Below, piece after piece: positions 20,907-28,900 of a stretch of DNA of 62,500 nt. Location: positions 1 through 62,500 of the forward strand of contig JAMSLZ010000013.1 of the NCBI GenBank assembly GCA_026027325.1. Direction: 5' to 3'. This stretch comes from Actinomucor elegans (lineage: Eukaryota > Mucoromycota > Mucoromycetes > Mucorales > Mucoraceae). The notes under the pieces were generated by a model, which worked only from the letters and a program-made list of their open reading frames with translations, was not told the origin of the DNA and made no database searches. Within the stretch, counting starts at the first letter, position 1; each line of letters opens with the position of its first letter. The translations under genes and the position numbers were made by a program.

Positions 20907-21152
20907 ATTAATATAATTATAACTATACTTCGGATTTAAAATACCCCTAGTTTCGTACCAGCCACATATGTACGAGAACCTTTCTCTAAGAGAAAGAACC
21001 ATAAAGAGTCGCGGTGCAAGTTTTTTTGCAACTTACACCTTAAAAACTAATACAAAATTAAAAAAATATATACAATAATGGAGTTTAATGGATTCTCAAT
21101 GCTTATACTCAGCTTGTGCTTTGACAGCTTTGTAACGTCGGTTAAGAGATAT

Positions 21153-21553
21153 GAGCAACGTTAAAAATAAAAAAAAATAAAAATTAGTTTTTAAATTAAA
21201 TAGTGTTTTTTGTAATTATATTTTTTTTTGTTTAACACTTTTTTATTGTAATTTTTGAAAGTTTGGTAATTAACGTAAAAATAAGAAATTGCAATAATTA
21301 TGCAAAACTTATAAAGATTAAACTTTTATATTACTTTTCAATACAATTAAACTTTTTTTTTCATAATATTTCACACCAGATCGAAACCCTGTTGTGCGAC
21401 AATTTTTTTCTTTTAAAATTGATTAAAAAGCACGCCGTAAGTTTTTTAGCAACTTACAACTTGATAAATAAAGAAAGCTATATAATTTTAATTTAATAAT
21501 ATGAAAATAATTATAATATATATATTAATTATTAATGGTATGTAATGTAGCTC
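21153..21553. mobile_element. 401-bp MITE inserted in the LTR
   Basis: Terminal inverted repeats GAGCAACGTTA and GAGCTACATTA, target duplication TAT (21150-21152 and 21554-21556). The left ~310 bp match 2412-2720. A subterminal stem-loop GTAAGTTTTTTAGCAACTTAC lies at 21437-21459. No coding capacity: frame 21263-21496 is AT-rich and shared with the non-coding copy. TSD and termini fit mobilisation by a Harbinger-like transposase such as those in this window. Confidence 0.88.
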
Positions 21554-21811
21554 TATATATGGAAATCAATGCTTAGTGCAACTAACCTTCATAAACTATC
21601 TATCACCGAATATAAAGTCGTACTAGAATGGATTACTATAAATCCTTGTTAACTCCATGAGCGCAGTCTTTGACTAACTCAATCGTCTATAATATCAAGT
21701 TAAATCCGAACTTCAATTTTGTATAAATAGCTCATCATTTTAATGCTTTAATAAATCAATTCGTTTTATCAGTCTGGTTATTTTACAGTCTTTGTTATAT
21801 TCGATATAACA

Positions 21812-22698
21812 TGAAAGAGGTCTTTACATCAGGATACAATTATTCACAGTTATTATATTTGTTGTAAACGCTCATGATTATATCAGTAAAGAAGAGGTTG
21901 TATAGGCTTTGGTAGCCATATGCCCACCTTTATGAATAGCTTGAAGATGTAACTCATTATTACCCGAATCCAGAATATGAACAACTGTGTAATTATTACG
22001 CTTTATTATAAAACAAGAAATAGCAGTAAAAGACAAATTCCTAATCGAGTGTTATGCCGAGATATAAATGCTTACCTTTATTTACAGTCCGATATGGTAC
22101 CGCAGTATGTCGGCCATCATCATCATCTTGGAATATCAGCAAGTCACTATGAGCCGCGCAGTCAACAAGCTACTAGCTTACGTATACCCATAATATCATT
22201 AGTCAACCGCAGCAAGCTGAAAAGTATAAAAGGACGAGCTCTTAGCTGATTAGAAAAAGATGATTCGAAATTTAATTTTGGAAATAAAAAGACTTACCAC
22301 AGTTTTGATATTATTCTTCTGTTCTTCTATTATAATCCTCTTTCTATCCACGTACACAACAATATTATTCATCATTCATATGCTTACTTATCCTATCTCA
22401 TGTTATTCACATTACATTATACAATATTCACAATTAATTAGTCATTATCTTTATATATATTACATATGATCATTACGAATATGAAGTATTAAAAAGTATA
22501 TAAATAAGCTTCATATTCAATTGAATAAACGACATCTTATAACTTATAATTCATTTTAAAAGCCTTATTTTTCTTCTTCAATTCTTTAAGCAATATTATT
22601 GGCTTAAAGTACTTATCGCTTATTAAAATCAATATCACGTGTTTGGTTAAACTTGAAGAGTTGAACCTATAAATATTTAAAACTTCCAAAAATAATTA
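21812..22698. other. Relic region between the LTR and the LINE
   Basis: No convincing gene. From 21860 the sequence TGTTGTAAACGCTCATGATT matches 6063, and 21925-22320 loosely aligns with 15160-15560, suggesting an old LTR of another family with a TATA-like GAAAAGTATAAAAGG near 22217. The 90-aa frame at 21977-22249 is inside this region and not supported otherwise. Confidence 0.35.
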
Positions 22699-22714
22699 TG
22701 GTTTCTTGGTGTAG
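22699..22714 (+). repeat. Left target-site copy: first 15 nt of a tRNA-Val gene
   Basis: TGGTTTCTTGGTGTAG, identical to 35190-35205, where it starts an intact tRNA-Val. It is the target duplication at the 3' end of the LINE, not a gene in itself: the next bases are LINE sequence. Confidence 0.9.
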
Positions 22715-22935
22715 ACAAAGATTTATTTAAATAATAGATTATAATAGACTGATCCCTTTGGGGCAAATGTCTAATCTAAAAATTCAAGCGTGTTTACAGA
22801 TGGCAAACACGATAGTTGGAATAAAAAAACTATAACTACAGTGAAATGTAATGGTGAATATAAAAATAAAAGTAGAGATAGGGAAAAAAAGACTTAATCA
22901 GTAACTACAATTAGTTAAAAGCGTTCAGACTTATG
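22715..22935 (-). other. LINE 3' untranslated region
   Basis: About 220 bp between the ORF2 stop and the tRNA target copy. It contains short T/A runs, a possible small hairpin (CGTGTTTGCCATCTGTAAACACG, ~22790-22815) that could serve as the RT recognition structure, and ends AATAAATCTTTGT without a repeat tail. Confidence 0.6.
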
Positions 22936-25900
22936 TTAGACATAGTTGTATAGAGAAGAATTAATCGCCGGAGCAACAGGTAGATAGTATATAGGCAATA
23001 ACCATTCTAGAAATGTAGAACCGGAGGAATCGCAAGCTAGTTCAGAGAATTCTTCTCCAGGGAGGCATATCATATCCATTTCAACCATAATAGAGCACAG
23101 GACTGGCCACCAATTAGACCATCGAACTAAAGATTTGGCATATCGTTGGTCATTGAAAGAGGGAGCTTCTTTTAGTACAGGTAGTTGGTTGATCACATAG
23201 TCCAAAGGATTTGGTTTAGTGTCGGCAGATATACCTAGCCTATTTGCAACCGATAGGCATGCTATCAGGTGGTTTCGAGATGCATGTGAGGCACCACACC
23301 GACTACAAGCAACAGGACGAGCAGGAAGCCAACCCATACGCCATCGTAATAGACGACTACGTTCGAAGACGGTCATTGGCAATGTCAGTATTGGATCAAT
23401 TCCTAGTACAGGGCGACAAGCACGTAGCAGAACAGGAGCATCGACTTTGGCTAGAGTATCACGAAGATTCATTTGTCGATACTGGAAGATGATCTTGGAT
23501 ATTTTGACATCACCAGAAGAAGAGATCCAATGTTCAATAGTCCGATATACTGGGATGGGAGGTGCACCAGCAGGGAAACAGAGCATATGCCATATCTTAT
23601 TAGACTTGATCAATGCAGGCCAACGAAACCGAGATTGAACTGGGGAAGTTTTGAGATGGGGAAGCAGTGAACCAATTAGGGTATCAGCAGGTAGATGATT
23701 CATGCGAACCAGCATCTTGAAGCCAAGGGTTTCAATACGTTCACGCATCGATGGTAAACCAGTCATGTGCTTGAATACCATGGTAGAAGCTTTAGAATGG
23801 CCACCAAAACAGAGACGGAGGCATTGATCTTGAGCTTTCTCAATCACCTTATGATCCTTAACCAGAAATGTCGAGATAGCGAGACCATATTCTAATTTTG
23901 GGCGGATGAATGTAGTGTAAATCCGAGCAGATGTTAGTCTTGAAAAACTAGGCGAGTGGAAACCAAATGGTTGGATACCAGAGCGCATAGCCACCAGTGT
24001 TGACCGTGCATTTCGTTGGACCAGTAGAGAAGTATCTAATTGACCTTTAGTGTTAAAAGGGAGACCCAAATAAATAAAGGAATCGGCAGTCGGAAGATTT
24101 GAGCCATAAAGCCTAAGAGGCGTTGCCCGACCAGTATACAATGAAGAACATTTAGTATTACAGAAATATGTTCAAAATAGTACAATATATAAAAAAATTA
24201 GGAAATAATAGATTTTTTTGAATACAAATAATAATATAAATAAATTTTATTCTAAAATAGAACAAGTAACCAACATTTTATTTATGGATAAAAAGGCAAC
24301 ATTATATTTATGCCTTGATTTTTTAGGAAAGTTAAAAATATTAAGTAGTTGTAAATGTTTATCTTGTCCTATTTTTAGACTTCCATTGCGTTTAATCACA
24401 TTGAGAAATCTAAAAACAACTTCCTTGGCATCTAATTCTTGGCATGATATTTTGGAAAATATAAAAGTATCTATAATATTTGAGAATTATTTTTAAAATA
24501 ACATCAATATTATATTTAATGGAAAAAATCTATTATTATGCTGTGGTTTTAACTCTAAATCCTGAAAAAAAAGATGTCAAGAATAAATCATCCGAAATAT
24601 TAAACAAGAAAATACTGCAATGGGTTGGAAATATAAAAAATATTGATAAAATTTTATATAGTGGTCCTTTCTATGATGTTGGTGAAAACAATACAAATAT
24701 CCATGCCAATTTAGTGATAAAAACAATTTTAGATGATAACGAAAAAGTTAGAAATGAATATTTCAAATCCTGGTGTTTAAGAAAAGGATATGTTAGTATT
24801 AAAGAAATTTATAATTTTAAATCATGGTTAGATTATGCAAAAAGAAATCATAAGTTCTTGGAAAATATAGAAAATATTAAAAATTGAATTTTCATATATA
24901 AATAAAAGTTTATTAAATATAGAAAATATTAAAAATTGAATTTCTCTTTATATAAAAATACATCATTTTATTTGTTTATGAACACTCATATAGACTTATT
25001 AATTGAAAATGAATACAGAAATATTTACAATAGGTATTGGAAATTTATGAAAAATGAATATATATATAAAGTTGAATTGAAATATCATAGATCTAAAATA
25101 ACGAGTATACCAAATATTGATAGAATTAAAAAAAATATATATATTAAATTAGGAAGTATTGCTCCATTTGTATTTTTGACAGATTTATGTAACAATATAA
25201 AACTACCAGGTCCATATATAACAGCAGATAAAGTATTGATATTATTAGAACATTTATTAAATGGAAAATCTATAAATGAAATGGAAATGTATATTCCATC
25301 TACTAGTTTTTATAAATTATATCAATCATTATATATAAATAATTATGATTTATTGGAAAAATGGATAAATAATAAATTAGAAAAATGTTTTTCTACACAT
25401 ACATTGAGATTACTTTGTGCTAAGAAATTTAATCCAATGATGTTAGATAATGTAACATTACTAATTGATGGTCACCATAATCGTATAACATATCAAGATA
25501 TTAATCTAGATAAAAAAGAGTTATTCTCGTATAAATTAAAAAGAAATGGATTAAATACACAATTTATTATAGATATTAATAGAATATGTGTTTATATATC
25601 TGATTCCTTACCTTGTAGAAATAATACTGATGATAAAATGCTTTTAGACATAAATATCAATAAGTTTTATAATGAAATAGATTGTATATGTTTTGATGGA
25701 TTATATGAAAACACAGTAAAAGAATTTATAGAAAAATTTAGTAATATTGGATTTAATATATCCTTGAAAAATTTTTGCTATCCTATAAAAAAAGATAAAG
25801 GAGTTGAATTAACCATAGATGAAAAAAAATTCAATGAAGAATTAGGTGGATTAAGGTCAAAAATAGAAAAATATTTTGCAGAATTAGGTAGTATTTTTAA

Positions 25901-28900
25901 AAGATTTAGTGGACAAAATAAGATTAGAATAACAGATAATAAGACATATAATATACAGCTAAAATTAGCAATAGTATTACTGAACATAAAATATTTTACA
26001 GAGTTATTTGGAATTGAAGAAAATGCCCATTACAACAAATGGCTAAATGATAATTTTGATTATTATTATAAAAATAATATTGAAATGAATAAAGAAGTAA
26101 CATTAAAAACACAATATAAAATAGAAAATATCGTTGATATAAAATCATTACAAAATCAATTTTTAAATAATTTAAATATAAATGAAGTGAATATAGATAT
26201 TATGGATCAAATGGAGGAAGATATCACTAGTAATAATGATCAAAATATATATGAAATACAATATATAATTAAACACAAAAAAGTAAAGAACTTATATGAA
26301 TATTTTGTAAAATGGAAAAAGTATGGTAAAGAACATAATTCATGGGTAAAAGAAAAAGATTTTACATCACATGATACTATTTTGAATTATTGGAAATCAA
26401 TAGAAAATAATTAATCAATTAATAAGAAGAACATTTAGTATTACAGAAATATGTTCAAAATAGTACAATATATAAAAAAATTAGGAAATAATAGATTTTT
26501 TTGAATACAAATAATAATATAAATAAATTTTATTCTAAAATAGAACAAGTAACCAACATTTTATTTATGGATAAAAAGGCAACATTATATTTATGCCTTG
26601 ATTTTTTAGGAAAGTTAAAAATATTAAGTAGTTGTAAATGTTTATCAATGGTGCATTGACAACCACAGACTTGAGAGGGTTCCACCTATAACCAAGAGTT
26701 AGGGAATGTTCTTCTGCTTTCTTGAGCAATCTAGGCATGGTTTCAGCAGTGCCAATCAGGACTACATCGTCTGCGTACAAAAGTGAGTTAATCCAGAGGC
26801 CATTATACTTGCGTTGTGGCATAGTACCAAAAACTCGAGAGGAGGGCATAGATATAGATCTAAGAGCAGCAGGTAACGAGTTGATATATACAGAGTATAA
26901 AAATGGTGAGAGGATAGATCCTTGTAGTACTCCCGTTCCAGGCCAAAAAGTAGGAGAGCGAGCACCAGATACCAAAGCTTCAATTCGAACATTGTCAAAG
27001 AGGCATTGTAGAATACCAAGTAGAGCATCAGGTACATGTGTTTCAAGAGCACGCCAAATGATATTACGATCAACACTATCATAGGCTTGTTTGATGTCCA
27101 GAAAGCATAGTACAGGAGGTTCCCCCATATGATCTATTGTATGTTGACGACAGATCTCATGTAGAGCTAAAGCTTGATCCAATGTACCGCGATTTGCACG
27201 AAATCCACCTTGTACAATATCATGTGTAGGAGCAGAATCTAGTAGACCAGGATATAGGCATAGTTCCATAACCTTACGCATGACTGATGTCAAACTAATG
27301 GGTCTATAGTTAGCAGCGTCTAGTGGATCACCTTTCTTGAAGATAGGGATCACCTGGGCAGTACACCAAGTTTTAGGAACCCGAGACCAGATCCAACACA
27401 GAGAAAAGAGCAGCACCAACACTGGGGCCAAATCATTCAAGATTGGTAGTAGCATTTCAGTACGAATGTGGTCAACACCAGGCGCTTTGCGACGTGCTAA
27501 TCTCTTGATTATTACCAAGGTAACCAATTCCACTGAGAATGGGCAATCAGAATCTGATATATTATCCATGAGTTCACTCTTATCAATAGGGTGGCTAACC
27601 AAGCTATCAACAGTAATATCAAAAGTTGAGCAGAGATATAGGATATCATGACGTGTAAGACAAGGGCCATTCGGTAGAGGAGGAGCAGAAGGTCGAAGAT
27701 CAGGAAGCTGATCACCAGCAAAGACTGAACGAAGATGACTTGACATCACAGTAGCAGCAGTAGCAGGACCTTCAGGGTGCGAAAACCCAGGAGACATCGT
27801 ACGATTACGGCGCATACGCTTGATAATAGTGGTCGTCTCAGCAAAATCACCATTGGATAGCTTATCACAGAACTGTTTCCAAGTCTCACGACGCCGGCGT
27901 TTCAGTTCACAGGTAAAAGCATCACATGCAGCCACATATTCTTTCCAGAATACAGCTTTACCAACACCATCAGGCGCTCGTTTCCAAGCCCTTCTGGTAT
28001 CCTCACGAGAATCACCCAAAGATTGAAGACGATCAGTCCAGAACCGAGCATTGCCAGGTGGACGAGGGGGCTTCTTTCTACCGACAGAGTGGTCCAGACA
28101 GTAGTGGATGATCTCAGTGAGTCTATCAGCTAGCCTATCAACATCAGGAGGTTCTCTATTATGTTGAAAAGGAATAGCGTGAGTAGAGGTGCGACTGTTA
28201 TTGCGTGCATATAGTTCTAGTGAATACTTAACTTCTGCCAAGAGTGCATTTTTGATTGGTGAAACCTTCACCCGAAAAAGAGACTTATAAAGCTCAGCAC
28301 TCTTGTGTTCATCTAACACAGACATTTTCCAAAGAACACGAGGATGAGCCACTGGAGGTGGAGGAGCATCTTGTAAAGAACACGTCAAGGTGACAGGGAC
28401 ATGATCAGAGCCAAGGCTATTCTCGCGAATCACCAGGGAAGTATTTACCAAATCAGAGTAGCTAATGAACAAGTCAATAACACTGTTCCAAGAGGTATGA
28501 CCAGGTTGAGAGTTTGCTAAACGACTTTGAGAACTGAGAGTAGGTACACCTCTAGCTAACAGAGCATTCCAGCAAAAGAGACCAGCTTCTTCGATCCACT
28601 CACCAAGACGGCTGCCACGCGTGTTGGTACGAGTATCACCAAGAAGAGATATACTGCGCGCATTCAGATCACCACAAAGAATAGCATTTTTCTGAGAGGG
28701 ATGAGTTTGCATAGATAAACATTTACAACTACTTAATATTTTTAACTTTCCTAAAAAATCAAGGCATAAATATAATGTTGCCTTTTTATCCATAAATAAA
28801 ATGTTGGTTACTTGTTCTATTTTAGAATAAAATTTATTTATATTATTATTTGTATTCAAAAAAATCTATTATTTCCTAATTTTTTTATATATTGTACTAT

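Larger units (their letters stand above)
17771..21097 (+). mobile_element. 3.3-kb DNA transposon with two genes, each inside its own inverted repeat
   Basis: Inserted in the LTR with a 3-bp duplication AAT (17768-17770 and 21098-21100). Outer ends are only weakly inverted (GAAGAACAATTC against GAGAATCCATTA). Inside are two perfect inverted repeats: 17843-18043 with 18861-19061 around a 194-aa gene, and 19103-19308 with 20701-20906 around a 467-aa DDE/chromodomain transposase. A stem-loop (GTGCAAG...CAACTTACAC) lies at about 21013-21042 near the right end. The transposase is related to those of R-a and R-b. Confidence 0.82.
17715..21811 (+). mobile_element. Solo Gypsy-family LTR split by two DNA elements
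   Basis: LTR pieces 17715-17770, 21101-21152 and 21557-21811 join into 363 bp of the same LTR as 14748-15111. The interruptions are the 3.3-kb element at 17771-21097 (TSD AAT) and the MITE at 21153-21553 (TSD TAT). No 5-bp duplication is seen around the LTR (TATTC left, TGAAA right), so this solo LTR may result from recombination between different copies. Confidence 0.9.
24143..26646 (+). mobile_element. R-b composite DNA element, copy 1 (intact)
   Basis: 2504 bp inserted in LINE ORF2 with a 3-bp duplication AAT (24140-24142 and 26647-26649). Its ends are 221-bp direct repeats, 24143-24363 and 26426-26646, each starting GAAGAACATTTAG and ending GTAAATGTTTATC, that is, each repeat carries both 13-bp imperfect inverted termini. 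The interior carries a 122-aa gene followed by a 478-aa DDE/chromodomain transposase on the same strand, 90 bp apart. The protein sequences are identical to those of copy 2 (28714-31217), so transposition was very recent. Confidence 0.93.

Noticed and set aside
22699..22714. A second tRNA-Val gene
   Set aside because: Only the first 15 nucleotides match; the following sequence is LINE 3' end. It is the target duplication.
24218..24496. 92-aa frame at the start of the R-b element, repeated in copy 2
   Set aside because: Its first half is the 221-bp terminal repeat, which also fuses with LINE frames at the other end. It has no conserved counterpart in R-a. The repeat is better explained as a cis-acting end.
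26565..28859. 764-aa single protein combining R-b sequence and LINE endonuclease/RT
   Set aside because: An accidental fusion: both tails lie in R-b repeats (28714-28934 and 26426-26646). The real LINE frame continues at 31217 and 24142.
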